A stretch of DNA of 64,000 nucleotides, from NCBI GenBank assembly GCA_016215705.1, contig JACRIR010000053.1, positions 18,010-82,009 of the forward strand. The letters run 5' to 3'. Shown one piece after another: positions 25,929 to 35,143 of the stretch. A program made the position numbers and the translations under genes. The notes below the pieces were generated by a model. The model ran no database searches and was not told the origin of the DNA. It worked only from the letters and a program-made list of their open reading frames with translations. The DNA is from Candidatus Poribacteria bacterium (GTDB lineage: Bacteria; Abyssobacteria; SURF-5). Within the stretch, counting starts at the first letter, position 1, and each line of letters begins with the position of its first letter.

Positions 25929-28205
25929 TCATGCCTTCACAGACGGTTCTTCTGCGGGTTTCAGATGCTCTTTGGACGTCCGACGCTCCTTTTCACCGTT
26001 ATCGTCATAGTAGTATCCGTATTTTGCGTATCCGTAAGAATAGGATTCAGCCTCGGAATCGGCGTTATTGAGCACTATGCCGATAACGCGGGCACTGATT
26101 TCTCCCAAAGCCGAGACGGTTCTCCGGAGGCTGTGACGCTGCGTTCTGCCGACGCTCGCAAGCACAATCGTGCCATCAACCTTATTCGAGACGATTGCAG
26201 GATCGGTGACCAGCAGCACCGGAGGCGAATCAAAAATCACGACGTCGTAGTTCTGCCGCGCCTCGGCGATAAGATCTTCCATGGCTTTCGATGAGAGGAG
26301 TTCAGACGGATTCGGCGGAATCGGCCCGCAGGGAAGCAGGGAAAGATTCCCTCCGGCTGTTGGGCGCGCGCACTTCTCGAGAGGCAACTGGCCCGCGAGA
26401 ATATTGCTCAGTCCGGGCGAATCCTTAATGCCAAAGACTTTATGGATTCGAGGTCTTCTGAGATCAGAGTCAATCAGGAGGACTTTCTTCTGCAGTTGCG
26501 CCAAAGTGACTGCTAGGTTGCACGCAAAGAGAGTCTTCCCTTCTTGTGTGCCCGAAGATGTGACGAGGAGCGTCCTCCCGCCGGTCCCCAGAGTCGAGAA
26601 CAGAATATTGGTTCTGATGTTTCTGAAGGCTTCCGAGATCGCCGATTTCGGATGGAACGCGGTGACCAGTTCTCCGTCCTCTTTGCCGTTGTCGCTTCGT
26701 TTGAAATGCCTGACCATGCCGAGGAATGGGAGGTCCACGTACTGCTCGACGTCCTCGCTGTTTTTTATTGTGCTGTCCATTTGATCCAGGACCAGCGCCA
26801 AACCCACGCCAAGGACAAGCCCCGCAACGACCGCAACGAACATGTTGAGGGCGCGGCGGGGACGAACCGGTTTATTGGGAATGTACGAGGGATCCACAAT
26901 CGCGATGTTTGACGCCCTGAGACCCTCGGTCAGGCTTGTCTCCTTCGCCCTCTTGAGCAGATTCTCATACATGAGGCGCTCGCTCTCCGCCTCACGTTTC
27001 AATACGTTGTAGTAGATTTCCTTCTGGTTGAGATCAAGCGCCTCGTGTTTCTGAGCCTCGAGGGCCGCCATGAGCGACCTCTCATTTGCGACCGCCATGC
27101 GGTGCTCCATCTCGATGCTTTCTCCGATCTTGTAGATTTCGGCGTCGATCTTCTTGTCCAACTGCTCAAGTTCGGACTCCAGACTGATCATCTGCGGGTG
27201 CGCCGGTCCGAACTTCTGAGCCCATTCCGATCTTCTGGCATCGAGTCCGACTCTTTCGGATTTCAACTTCTGGATGAGCGAGTTGTTAACTACCGCCGGA
27301 AGCGACTCGAGCAGCTTCGGGTTGGAGCGCGCTTTGGCGAACTCGCGATAGTGGCTTTCTTTCTCGATCGTCTCGGTTCTCGCATTCGTTAAAGCAGTGT
27401 TGAGGTCGCTCAATTTCTGGACGATTATGTTGTGCCGTTCTTCGAGGTCGACTGAAACGAGATTCTTCTCCTCGCGGTACTTCTGGAGTGTCTGCTCCGA
27501 CTCCTCAAGCTTTGCCTGAACGGTGGCGATGCGCCCCCTGATCCACCCGACCGCATCTTGTGAAGCCGAGAACTTCCTGTCGAGTGTGGTCTCGATATAA
27601 AGACGCGCATGCTCATCCGCGATGCGGGCCGCCAGACGCGGGTCGGTCGACTCGAAACTTATATTCACAAGCCGGCTGTTCCTCACCGGTTCAATGTTCA
27701 GGGAGCGGAGGTAACGGTCTATCAATATCTGCAACTTCCGTTCTTCAGATTCGGGCTTGCGTTCCGGCGCATGGCCCGATGGGTTCGGACCTTCGCCGGA
27801 TGCGCGCGAACCTGTCAGCCCGGCAAGAACGGTACGTTTGGGCTGCGGATTGAAGACGTCATTCGAGGCCAAATCGAGCGATTCCACGGCCCTCCTTGCA
27901 AGCGAGCGACTCTTGAGTATCTCATACTGGGTCAGGTAATAGTCAGTATCCGCTGTGTCTACGGCAAGCACTTCTTGCACGTCAACGACATTGGGATTCT
28001 CGCGGTCAATGAGGACTTGAGTGGTCGCCCTGTAGACTCGCGGAGCCCCGAACGACTTGATCGCCGTCACCGTGACGGTCACAAGAAAAACGGACGCGAC
28101 GGCCCATCGCCGTTTCCAGAGCGCTCGAAGCAAAGCTGAAAGAACAATGGGATTATAGAAGGACTCAGGCTTGTTCACGCCTGCGACGGTGATCCTGTTA
28201 TTCAT
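25929..28205 (-). CDS. Wzc-type tyrosine autokinase and chain-length regulator
   Basis: 758 residues. The N-terminal Wzz domain has a membrane segment near 40-60, a long periplasmic coiled region (about 180-420) with the GNVR-type element near 425-445, and a second membrane segment (LNMFVAVVAGLVLGVGLALVL near 470). The cytoplasmic BY-kinase domain has Walker A SSGTQEGKT, Walker A' LLIDSDLRRPR and Walker B VVIFDSPPVLL. It ends in a tyrosine cluster (YSYGYAKYGYYYDD), the usual autophosphorylation site. It should control polymer length and export together with the Wza protein encoded just upstream. AGAGGAT lies eight bases before the ATG. Confidence 0.95.
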   Translation of the reverse strand: MNNRITVAGVNKPESFYNPIVLSALLRALWKRRWAVASVFLVTVTVTAIKSFGAPRVYRATTQVLIDRENPNVVDVQEVLAVDTADTDYYLTQYEILKSRSLARRAVESLDLASNDVFNPQPKRTVLAGLTGSRASGEGPNPSGHAPERKPESEERKLQILIDRYLRSLNIEPVRNSRLVNISFESTDPRLAARIADEHARLYIETTLDRKFSASQDAVGWIRGRIATVQAKLEESEQTLQKYREEKNLVSVDLEERHNIIVQKLSDLNTALTNARTETIEKESHYREFAKARSNPKLLESLPAVVNNSLIQKLKSERVGLDARRSEWAQKFGPAHPQMISLESELEQLDKKIDAEIYKIGESIEMEHRMAVANERSLMAALEAQKHEALDLNQKEIYYNVLKREAESERLMYENLLKRAKETSLTEGLRASNIAIVDPSYIPNKPVRPRRALNMFVAVVAGLVLGVGLALVLDQMDSTIKNSEDVEQYVDLPFLGMVRHFKRSDNGKEDGELVTAFHPKSAISEAFRNIRTNILFSTLGTGGRTLLVTSSGTQEGKTLFACNLAVTLAQLQKKVLLIDSDLRRPRIHKVFGIKDSPGLSNILAGQLPLEKCARPTAGGNLSLLPCGPIPPNPSELLSSKAMEDLIAEARQNYDVVIFDSPPVLLVTDPAIVSNKVDGTIVLASVGRTQRHSLRRTVSALGEISARVIGIVLNNADSEAESYSYGYAKYGYYYDDNGEKERRTSKEHLKPAEEPSVKA

Positions 28206-28218
28206 GCCGCAATCCTCT

Positions 28219-29172
28219 CTAGAAAAAGCTCTCTGGAACTATTATTACGTCCTGACCGTTTACGCTGTCAGTCATTTGAACGCGTTTTTCGCTCCGGGCC
28301 CCGTTCTCCTCGCGAAGAATCTTTGTCCTTTTCACCGAGGCGATTTCCGTGAATCCGCCCGCCATGGTGATGGCCTTGAGCACCGTCGTGTCGGGCTCGA
28401 GAACATACCGGCCCGGGCTCTTCACCTGACCGGAAACGAAGAAATACTGAGCCGGAGGAATGTAGACGGTGTCCCCATCCTCGAGAAAGATGTTCTGCGT
28501 CGCGTCACCCCCAAGCAGCCGCTTGACGTTAAGTTTCGTGATTTTTGCGGCCCCCGACTCCTGAGGCAGGAGCGGCCCTTTGACCCTTTCGTTCGCGGAC
28601 GGCCTCACAACGATTACCTCGCTCCCTGCCTCAGGCGTGAGTCCGCCCGCTGCCGAAAGGACTTCTATGAGGGACGTGTGTCCGGTCAACGGATAGGCGC
28701 CAGGACCCTTGCCGTGTCCTTGCGGTCCGCCAACCTCTCCCAGCACAAACACCTGCTTGCTCTTGAACTCTTCAACCACAATCGTTAATTGCGGGTTGAT
28801 AAGATACTTGCCGCTGAGTCGCCCGGTTATTTCCTGCTCAACTTGAGAAACCGATAGTCCGTCAGCGTGGACTTTCCCTATGAGTGGATATGAAAAATTG
28901 CCTTCTTCCGAGATTTGAACGGATCGAGTGAGGTCGTCATGTCCCCAGACCGTTATTTTCAGGCTGTCGCCGGGGCCCAAGACATAGTCCGAATCTGTTG
29001 ATTTGGTGGTTTCCGTCGAAACCCTGTGCGCGGCAGAGGCCGAAGCGACGGCCCCCTTTGAAGGGGAATCGTCTCTTCTGCCGGGTTCAGGCTCGCCTGC
29101 GTTGCTCGGATAACTGGCGCAGCCGAGCAAACCCACAACCAAAGTGGAGGTCAGGAAGATCTTCAGCGACAT
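28219..29172 (-). CDS. Wza-type polysaccharide export lipoprotein (SLBB domains)
   Basis: 317 residues from ATG 29172 with GGGTGGGA upstream; an in-frame GTG lies five codons earlier. The N-terminus is a lipoprotein signal with lipobox LLGC (Cys near 17). The Poly_export domain follows (YVLGPGDSLKITVWGHDDLTR near 60) and then two SLBB-like regions (VFVLGEVGGPQGHGKGPGAYPL near 145, FFVSGQVKSPGRYVLEP near 245). This is the outer-membrane export channel that partners with Wzc to carry polymer across the periplasm. The gene is immediately upstream of wzc and downstream of a beta-barrel gene. Confidence 0.94.
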   Translation of the reverse strand: MSLKIFLTSTLVVGLLGCASYPSNAGEPEPGRRDDSPSKGAVASASAAHRVSTETTKSTDSDYVLGPGDSLKITVWGHDDLTRSVQISEEGNFSYPLIGKVHADGLSVSQVEQEITGRLSGKYLINPQLTIVVEEFKSKQVFVLGEVGGPQGHGKGPGAYPLTGHTSLIEVLSAAGGLTPEAGSEVIVVRPSANERVKGPLLPQESGAAKITKLNVKRLLGGDATQNIFLEDGDTVYIPPAQYFFVSGQVKSPGRYVLEPDTTVLKAITMAGGFTEIASVKRTKILREENGARSEKRVQMTDSVNGQDVIIVPESFF

Positions 29173-29193
29173 TGTTTCAAATCCCACCCTTCG

Positions 29194-30459
29194 TCAAAAT
29201 AACATTGATAACGAGAGAAACACCTGGTTTTCCGTATAATCCTCGCTGGATTTGTTTGAGTCATTATTGATAATCCGATATCTCATTGTGAGACCCAGCC
29301 ACTGTTTGAAGTAATAGTCGATTCCTAACCCGAAGGAGAGACGATCATCTTCCCTTTCCCTCCCCGTAACATCCGGGTCGGTGTAGTCATCATTGAAGAA
29401 GGCCGCCTCGACCACCCCATAAATCTTGCCGGTAAGCTTGTGCCTCAGCAGGGCGGCGCCCCCGGTGCGGAAGTAGTCAACCCCGAAAGGTTGCTCTCCG
29501 CGTGTGGCCTCGGTTTGTATGAGTTCGCGTGAGGCCGAAAAGTCGAGGGTGGTTCTGGATGTCAGCGAATACTGGAGGTTTGCCTGCATGCCGAAACTAT
29601 TGTGATCGTTGGATATGTCATCGTAGTCGCGCCTGATATACCCGCCTTTCGCCGTCCCGCGCAGTTTGGCGGTGGGCTCCCACGTGAGGCCCAACCAGAG
29701 CCGGTGGTTGTCATTGTCGGTGGAGAAGTTTCCCTCGTCGGTGTTGTCGACATGCGAGAAATAGTATTCTACGAGCGCCCACGTCTTGGGCAAGAATCGA
29801 TAATAGAGAGTTCCACTGGCGGCGTCCTCACTGTAGTTGTCTATCTCGGCCCTCGAGCTGTCGAAGTCCTTGACCGAGTGCGCATAGGCCGCTTTCGCAG
29901 TATAGCGAGTGCCGAACGCATAGGCGGCTTCGACCGCAGTCGTATTGAAGTTGAACTCCTCTCGCGTGTCGCCGGGAAAATCCGGAGGAGTGGAAGAGCG
30001 TCTGAACGTGTCGCCGACCTTGAGGGTCAGACCACGCCCGAAGCGCAGGTTCGCGAGGGCTTGCGCATAATGCTCATCCGTATTGTAGCGCTCGAATTGT
30101 CCCAGTCTGATAACGTCGGCGCGATACTCCGCCTGAAGCGTGTTCCGTTGGATAGGCAATTGCAGAGCCAGCGAAGGGCTAAGGATTGAAAGGAAGTTGT
30201 CCTTTTCGTCCGATGGGGTCAGAAAGAAGTTGTCGGTATACTTCTCAGAGAACGCCATCCCCGGGAAAATGCGCACCGGCCCCAAATGTATGTTTCCCGG
30301 ATACTCGCGAATTTCCATAGGCGGAACGTATCCGGGGTAGACAATCGGTCCCTGCGCCCTGGCATTCCCACTCATAAGAACGAGGATGCCCATGATCGCG
30401 ATTACTCGCACGACTTCCGTCGATATAGGCCGATAGCGAAAGTGCGGTCTTTCCGTCAT
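29194..30459 (-). CDS. Outer-membrane beta-barrel protein (putative EPS-associated porin)
   Basis: 421 residues from ATG 30459 (GGAGG six bases upstream); the earlier frame start at 30510 lacks a site. A signal peptide ends near ARAQ (about residue 36). The mature part is rich in alternating aromatic and polar strands (FSEKYTDNFFLTPSDE, LDFSASRELIQTE, KIYGVVEAAFFNDDY), and the protein terminates in Phe (SLSMLF), the C-terminal signal recognised by the BAM machinery. It resembles EPS-locus beta-barrels of the BBP2-like class that partner with Wza/Wzc. It may be a secretion pore or a surface anchor. Confidence 0.85.
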   Translation of the reverse strand: MTERPHFRYRPISTEVVRVIAIMGILVLMSGNARAQGPIVYPGYVPPMEIREYPGNIHLGPVRIFPGMAFSEKYTDNFFLTPSDEKDNFLSILSPSLALQLPIQRNTLQAEYRADVIRLGQFERYNTDEHYAQALANLRFGRGLTLKVGDTFRRSSTPPDFPGDTREEFNFNTTAVEAAYAFGTRYTAKAAYAHSVKDFDSSRAEIDNYSEDAASGTLYYRFLPKTWALVEYYFSHVDNTDEGNFSTDNDNHRLWLGLTWEPTAKLRGTAKGGYIRRDYDDISNDHNSFGMQANLQYSLTSRTTLDFSASRELIQTEATRGEQPFGVDYFRTGGAALLRHKLTGKIYGVVEAAFFNDDYTDPDVTGREREDDRLSFGLGIDYYFKQWLGLTMRYRIINNDSNKSSEDYTENQVFLSLSMLF

Positions 30460-30522
30460 TCCCGCCTCCCTTTTCTTTAGACATGACAAGCGAAGAGGAA
30501 ACACAGCCACTAGAAGGATCGT

Positions 30523-30981
30523 CTACTCGGAGACACTCGCTCCCCCGCCACCGCCCGCTCCCCCGAGCGTCGATGGAGATGGAGCCCCCTGAGAACCAGC
30601 CGCCGGCCGGCTCAGTTCCGGAGGCAGCGGCAAATCAAAGTTTACGCCCAAATCGCGCAGTATCGCCTGTATCTTTTCGACTGTGAGTTCAAGCTTGCCG
30701 TTTTCCGCAGCGTCAGCCATTTGTTTGTATAATTGCAGAACCACATCGGGCGTCATTTCCGCATCCGGCTTCCAACCGCCGTCCGGCTCAATACCCATTT
30801 CCTTGAGTTTGCCGATGGCGTCCTTGACGGTCGGTCCCTCCGCGATTCCGAGTTTCTGAGCCAAGGCGACCGCATAGCCGCCTTGCGTCACGATCTCCTC
30901 GGCTGCAACGGATGGCCTGACGGTCAACGACGTGGACATACAGACCAGCAAGGCAAGAGTCAATACAGACACGTAACGCAT
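30523..30981 (-). CDS. Small secreted protein of unknown function in the EPS operon
   Basis: 152 residues. It has a signal peptide (about 1-26, ending VAAE) and two short helical modules: YAVALAQKLGIAEGPTVKDA with KLKEMGIEPDGGW, and the related DVVLQLYKQMADA with KIQAILRDLGV. The pattern recalls SLH-like or S-layer-type helix pairs, but no family is recognised. The C-terminus is low-complexity Pro/Ser/Gly-rich (from about 125) and ends GASVSE. AAAGGAGGT sits seven bases before the ATG, the strongest ribosome site in the cluster, suggesting abundant translation. It lies 45 bases downstream of the amidohydrolase and 63 bases upstream of the beta-barrel gene. Confidence 0.75.
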   Translation of the reverse strand: MRYVSVLTLALLVCMSTSLTVRPSVAAEEIVTQGGYAVALAQKLGIAEGPTVKDAIGKLKEMGIEPDGGWKPDAEMTPDVVLQLYKQMADAAENGKLELTVEKIQAILRDLGVNFDLPLPPELSRPAAGSQGAPSPSTLGGAGGGGGASVSE

Positions 30982-31026
30982 TGATGACCTCCTTTGGTGG
31001 TTGCAGATTGCCGTCTCCCTCGCGGC

Positions 31027-32604
31027 TCAGGCGTTTCTCCTGAGCACGACACCCGGAAGCTTTCCAGCGTACTCGCCCTCTTCTATAACGACCTCGCCAT
31101 TTACGATGACGTGCCGCACGCCCTTCGGATATCCGCGCGGACGATTAATGTCGGACGTAGATTCAAGCGCCTCCGGGTCGAAAATCGTTATGTCGGCGAA
31201 GGCGTCCTTCGCGAGATACCCCCTGCGTTTGATGCCGAAACGGCTGGCGGGAATCGACGTTATCTTTCTGATGGCTTCCGGCAGACTGAGAAGATGTTTG
31301 GAATAGACAAATGAGTGCAAGAATTCCGGAAATGTCCCAAAAGTGCGTGGATGAATGATGGAATTCTTGAAGAATCGCGGATCGCCTATCGGGTAGGAGT
31401 CCGATGCGACTATGGAGTAGGAGGCCTTCGCGATTTCTTCTATGTTCGATCCATTGATGCATTCATAGTAAACGAATCTGTCAACTCCGCCTGCCAGGGC
31501 AAGCTCTGCAAGAACCGTGGATGGTTCCTTTCTGGTTGCGCGGGCAATCCGAAGGAGGTCCATCCCGCTCCATTGCCGGTATTCTTTGTCGGCGCTGCGG
31601 GGAATGGTTACAGCCCGATAGGCGCTGTTTGCAGGGAAGGCGTCCGACAATTGGTCCTCAAGTTGCTCCCGCAACCGCACGTTCGAGCAGACCTTGACGA
31701 AATGGGAACTTCCCCTGGAAGTCGTCCACTGAGGCAGAATCACCTTCAAAGGAGCGCAAACATAGCTGTACGGGAAGAAATTCAAGCTTATCTGCACCCC
31801 GGCGTTGCGCATCTTGTTCAGGAGGCTCATCGCATGCCGCTGCTTCGGCCAATTCATCCGGTCGAGTACTTTGAAATGCGAGACTTCGACCGGGACTTTG
31901 CTCTGGATACCCACCATGATGACTTCGGACAACGCATTGAGAACGTCATCCGATTCGTTGCGCAGGTGGACGGAAAGCAGACCATCCTTTCGGGCCACGA
32001 TTTTGCTGAGCTCGATCAGTTCTTTGCTCAGGTCAAGCGAAGCAGGCAAGAGGTTCATTCCACTGGACAACCCGAAGGCGCCCTCGTCCATTGCCTGCAT
32101 GACCACCTTTCGCATGGCATCCAGTTGCTCCCTCGAGGCGCCTCCGCAATTGGTAAGCCCCACGGAGTAGTGCAGCGAGTTGTGGCCTATCATGCTCCCG
32201 TAGTTCAACGCTATGCCACGGCTCTGCACCTTGCTCAAGAACCCGTCAAAAGAACTCCAGTTGAACTCAGCCTCGTTTTCGCGCGAATAGAACAGATTCG
32301 AGGTCGTCCACGGAAACGCCGAACTGCCGCAGTTGCCGCCGATTTCGGTTGTCACCCCTTGCAGCAGTTTGTTCTCCATTACGGGGTCGAATAGAAGATG
32401 CTGATCGGAATGGGCGTGCGTGTCGATGAAACCGGGAGAGACGATGAGGTGAGAAGCATCAATCACCTTTGAGGCGGCTAGTTTAGTATTTTTATCAACA
32501 ATGCAATCAATTTGACCATTTACAACGCCGATTGAGCCTTGTGAAACCGAGTTCGAAATGCCGTCGACAAGCCAGCCATTCTCGATTGCTATGTCGTAAT
32601 TCAT
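31027..32604 (-). CDS. D-aminoacylase/N-acyl-D-amino-acid deacylase family amidohydrolase
   Basis: 525 residues from ATG 32604 (GGAGGGA upstream). It has the amidohydrolase TIM-barrel signatures: SPGFIDTHAHSDQHLL near 57 (metal His-x-His), GGNCGSSAFP near 92 with the family metal Cys, SVHLRNESDD near 215 and VSHFKVLDRMNW near 245 with metal His residues, and SDSYPIG near 390 with the catalytic Asp. The C-terminal strands (VNGEVVIEEGEYAGKLPG) match D-aminoacylases. Substrates in the family are N-acyl-D-amino acids, dihydropyrimidine-like imides and related amides. It may belong to the EPS transcript or be an independent gene just upstream; only 45 bases separate it from the next gene. Confidence 0.85.
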   Translation of the reverse strand: MNYDIAIENGWLVDGISNSVSQGSIGVVNGQIDCIVDKNTKLAASKVIDASHLIVSPGFIDTHAHSDQHLLFDPVMENKLLQGVTTEIGGNCGSSAFPWTTSNLFYSRENEAEFNWSSFDGFLSKVQSRGIALNYGSMIGHNSLHYSVGLTNCGGASREQLDAMRKVVMQAMDEGAFGLSSGMNLLPASLDLSKELIELSKIVARKDGLLSVHLRNESDDVLNALSEVIMVGIQSKVPVEVSHFKVLDRMNWPKQRHAMSLLNKMRNAGVQISLNFFPYSYVCAPLKVILPQWTTSRGSSHFVKVCSNVRLREQLEDQLSDAFPANSAYRAVTIPRSADKEYRQWSGMDLLRIARATRKEPSTVLAELALAGGVDRFVYYECINGSNIEEIAKASYSIVASDSYPIGDPRFFKNSIIHPRTFGTFPEFLHSFVYSKHLLSLPEAIRKITSIPASRFGIKRRGYLAKDAFADITIFDPEALESTSDINRPRGYPKGVRHVIVNGEVVIEEGEYAGKLPGVVLRRNA

Positions 32605-33039
32605 GAGGAGTCCCTCCCCGCAGCATGCCGGAATGACGTATGTCAAATCATGGGGTCAACTGACTTCTTAATGTATACCACAAGAAAACAGAATTAAGAG
32701 TAGGCATTATTATCATTTTACTGTAGGAAAAACCTTACATTTTCAGGACAACGCCCCTCAGTTTGCCGCGCAGAAGCGCAAACAAGCGCGGGCGAGACAG
32801 CGCGGTCACAATGCTTGCGTCTTGAAAATCACGATAAACATTCAAGGAATTCCGGAAATCGAATGGTGGCAGAGCGGAAGAGCGAGAGCGACAGACAGCT
32901 CCGCGCAACTGAATACTCGAGAAGTGTAGCAACGCTGCGGGAGCCGTGAGGTGACAAAAGAAGCGCCGTTTCCAAGCGCGAGGTCAGTCGCAGGACTCTG
33001 GAAACGGCGCGATTTCGGCTGTAATACCGGCGCGGTTAA
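32605..33039. other. Intergenic region between the amidohydrolase and response-regulator genes
   Basis: This 435-base gap has no convincing open frame. It holds the terminator of the upstream minus-strand operon at its right end and an AT-rich stretch (about 32655-32745) in which a minus-strand promoter for the amidohydrolase/EPS transcript would be expected. I could not find hexamers with good spacing there: TATACA-like and GATAAT-like boxes occur without matching -35 elements. No repeat array was seen. Confidence 0.5.
32953..33010 (-). terminator. Intrinsic terminator of the redox/response-regulator operon
   Basis: A perfect 12-bp inverted repeat, GCGCCGTTTCCA (32963-32974) with TGGAAACGGCGC (32999-33010), flanks a 24-base loop. 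On the minus strand the stem is followed by TTCTTTTG. It begins 30 bases after the response regulator stop. Confidence 0.75.
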
Positions 33040-33459
33040 TCAGATTGCAAGTAGCTTTTTCACCGTGCCGAGAAGCTCGGACTCGTCGATAGGCTTCATA
33101 ATAAAGCCATCCGGCGGCGGCACTTGTTTGCGCGTTCCCAGGAACCGCTCAAAATCCTTTCCCGTGCCGCCGTCCTGGGTGCTTGATACACCCGTCACAA
33201 TGACGATCGGGATTCTCTTCATCTCCGGATCAGACTTCACTTCCCTGTAGAATCGGACGCCCGACTTCTCGGGCATCGAGATATCGAGGGTAATGAGGTC
33301 CGGTTTTTCGGATTTCGCCTTCGCCATTCCCTCTTTACCGTCCATGGCCGAGACGACAATGTAATCATTGTCCTCGAGAAGACTCACGAGATACGTCACC
33401 ACGTCAGGCTCGTCGTCGAGCACCAGAATTTTCTTTTTCTTTGCTTGCGCATTAGCCAT
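33040..33459 (-). CDS. Single-domain response regulator (CheY-like receiver)
   Basis: 139 residues, one receiver domain and no output domain. The acidic pair LDDEPD near 15, the phosphoacceptor in DLITLDISMPEKSG near 60, Thr of VIVTG near 90 and Lys of IMKPID near 122 are all in place. A 15-residue insertion (SSTQDGGTGKDFERF region) follows the conserved Thr, where other receivers have a short loop. It presumably signals through protein contact. It is the last gene after the DsrMK-like pair, 79 bases downstream, with AAGGAT eight bases before the ATG. No histidine kinase is encoded nearby. Confidence 0.9.
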   Translation of the reverse strand: MANAQAKKKKILVLDDEPDVVTYLVSLLEDNDYIVVSAMDGKEGMAKAKSEKPDLITLDISMPEKSGVRFYREVKSDPEMKRIPIVIVTGVSSTQDGGTGKDFERFLGTRKQVPPPDGFIMKPIDESELLGTVKKLLAI

Positions 33460-33538
33460 TTGAATTATCCTTTCGTGCGCGGCTCAAGTTTCGCCGGAAC
33501 CCCGGTCAAGTGACGGCGCATAATGGTCGGGGCGAGTC

Positions 33539-35143
33539 TCAGTGCCACTCCCACTCGATAAAGCCGGGTTTGACGTCGGACATGGCGTTTACTATCAATT
33601 CAACCAGACCTCCATACAGTATGCGGCATTTCTCCCATGCGTCGTATCCGAACAGGAAGTCTCTAATCTGTCCCTTGCAGTTGCTGCACGGCGCGCATAC
33701 ATACTTCGGGATATCGGGGCTGAGCTGGCCCTTGAAAGCGTTGAGTATCTGCTCGAACTTCTTCCGTCCGGAAATGTGCTTTCGCCACGTCTGGAAATTG
33801 TATCCGCTCATGATGGCGAAGCCGCTGCCCCCGCCGCAGCAGTAGTTGTGGACTCCGTGAGGGGTCATCTCTCTGAACTGCGGGCAGATTTTGCGAATGA
33901 CTCTTCGTTGCGGCTCGACGATGCCCATCAGGCGAACCATGTTGCACGGGTCGTGCAAGGTAACAGGAAAGTCGTTCCGTGACGGGTCCAGCTTGATCCG
34001 CCCGCTGAAAACGATGTCCTCGAGGAACGGCATCGCGGCTTCGCGCGGAATGTTGAGGTCGCCCGTCAATACGCGATCGGCAATTACCATAAGGGTCTTT
34101 GTCGAATGTCCGCATTCGCCGACAACGATCTTCTTGACGCCCAGCTTCTTGGCGGCCTGCGCATGCTTGATGACCACGCGGGCCAACTGGAAGTCATCAT
34201 ACCACAGACCGTAGTTGATGCCGTCGTAAGCGGGAACTTCGCTCGAGAGCGTCCAACTGATTCCGGCGGCCTCAAGAATGACGGCAAATGCGCCGGGGTT
34301 CTCGGGCCACGCCATGATCTCGCCCGCATTGTGAATGAGAAGCACGTCGGCGCCGGACTTATCCCACGGCGTCTTGATGGTCATGCCGGTCTTGTCGGTC
34401 ATGTCCTCGTCGATGAAATCCATGTTGTCTTTGACGACGAGGGGGTTCATGCCGGTCGAGGAACCGACCTTGAGCTGGAGCATCGAGCCTTTGTCGTGAA
34501 GCTCCTTCGCGGCGATTCCCATCTCCTGGCTGAAGACTTTGCGCAGCTCGTGGGTGATGAGCGCGTTATCGACGCCGATGGGGCACGTCTGCGCGCATCG
34601 ACGACAGATGTTGCAGCGATATGCGAGCTCACAGAGGCGCGCGATCGTGGTCCAGTTGAGGTCGATATCGCCATGTTTCCACTTCCCGAAAAACTTGCCG
34701 CCCGGCTTGAGGTACTTGTTGTAAATGCGGCGGACCACTTCGGACCGATAGGCGGGACGATAGACGTCGTTCCTGCCGCTGGCCTCAAAAATATGGCAGG
34801 CGTCGGAACAAGTCTGGCATTTGGCGCAGTGTTCCATCGTCAGCGTCAGCAACTGCAGGAACGGCCAGTTGTTCTCCTTCGTGAAGAGCTTCTCAAGCCC
34901 AGAAAGGAATTTTCGCACCAACTCCTGTTCTTCCTGCTTGGTCTTCGGCTTCGGAAGCGCGACTGCGATAGTGTCATCCAATGAAGACTCGATTTCGTTC
35001 GAGCACTTGAGCGGGTCCCACTTGGGAAGGTTTTCCAATTTGTCGTAAGGAGGCGGAAGCGGCGGAAAATCCTTGACCTCGGTATGCGTCAACTTCTCGC
35101 TTGGCTTACTGATATCCTCGACTCTTATCTTCTTCTTCGACAT
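33539..35143 (-). CDS. DsrK/HdrD-like iron-sulfur (CCG-domain) protein
   Basis: 534 residues. Two ferredoxin-type [4Fe-4S] motifs are complete: Cys106-x2-Cys-x2-Cys-x3-Cys116 (CAKCQTCSDAC) and Cys177 to Cys187 (CNICRRCAQTC). Cysteine-rich CCG motifs follow: GECGHSTKT near 360, LHDPCN near 422, NYCCGGGSGF near 455 and CAPCSNCKGQ near 500. This is the layout of DsrK and HdrD, which reduce a disulfide or trisulfide with electrons from the membrane cytochrome b. The start overlaps the DsrM-like stop as TAATG. The true partner (DsrC-like or another thiol) is not encoded in the window. Confidence 0.9.
   Translation of the reverse strand: MSKKKIRVEDISKPSEKLTHTEVKDFPPLPPPYDKLENLPKWDPLKCSNEIESSLDDTIAVALPKPKTKQEEQELVRKFLSGLEKLFTKENNWPFLQLLTLTMEHCAKCQTCSDACHIFEASGRNDVYRPAYRSEVVRRIYNKYLKPGGKFFGKWKHGDIDLNWTTIARLCELAYRCNICRRCAQTCPIGVDNALITHELRKVFSQEMGIAAKELHDKGSMLQLKVGSSTGMNPLVVKDNMDFIDEDMTDKTGMTIKTPWDKSGADVLLIHNAGEIMAWPENPGAFAVILEAAGISWTLSSEVPAYDGINYGLWYDDFQLARVVIKHAQAAKKLGVKKIVVGECGHSTKTLMVIADRVLTGDLNIPREAAMPFLEDIVFSGRIKLDPSRNDFPVTLHDPCNMVRLMGIVEPQRRVIRKICPQFREMTPHGVHNYCCGGGSGFAIMSGYNFQTWRKHISGRKKFEQILNAFKGQLSPDIPKYVCAPCSNCKGQIRDFLFGYDAWEKCRILYGGLVELIVNAMSDVKPGFIEWEWH

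Noticed and set aside
31315..32394. Plus-strand 359-codon frame opposite the amidohydrolase
   Set aside because: Antisense shadow; no start site, and the amidohydrolase metal motifs are complete on the minus strand.
34106..34984. Plus-strand 292-codon frame opposite the DsrK-like gene
   Set aside because: It is a shadow of the coding strand; no motif, and the DsrK-like Cys pattern is on the other strand.
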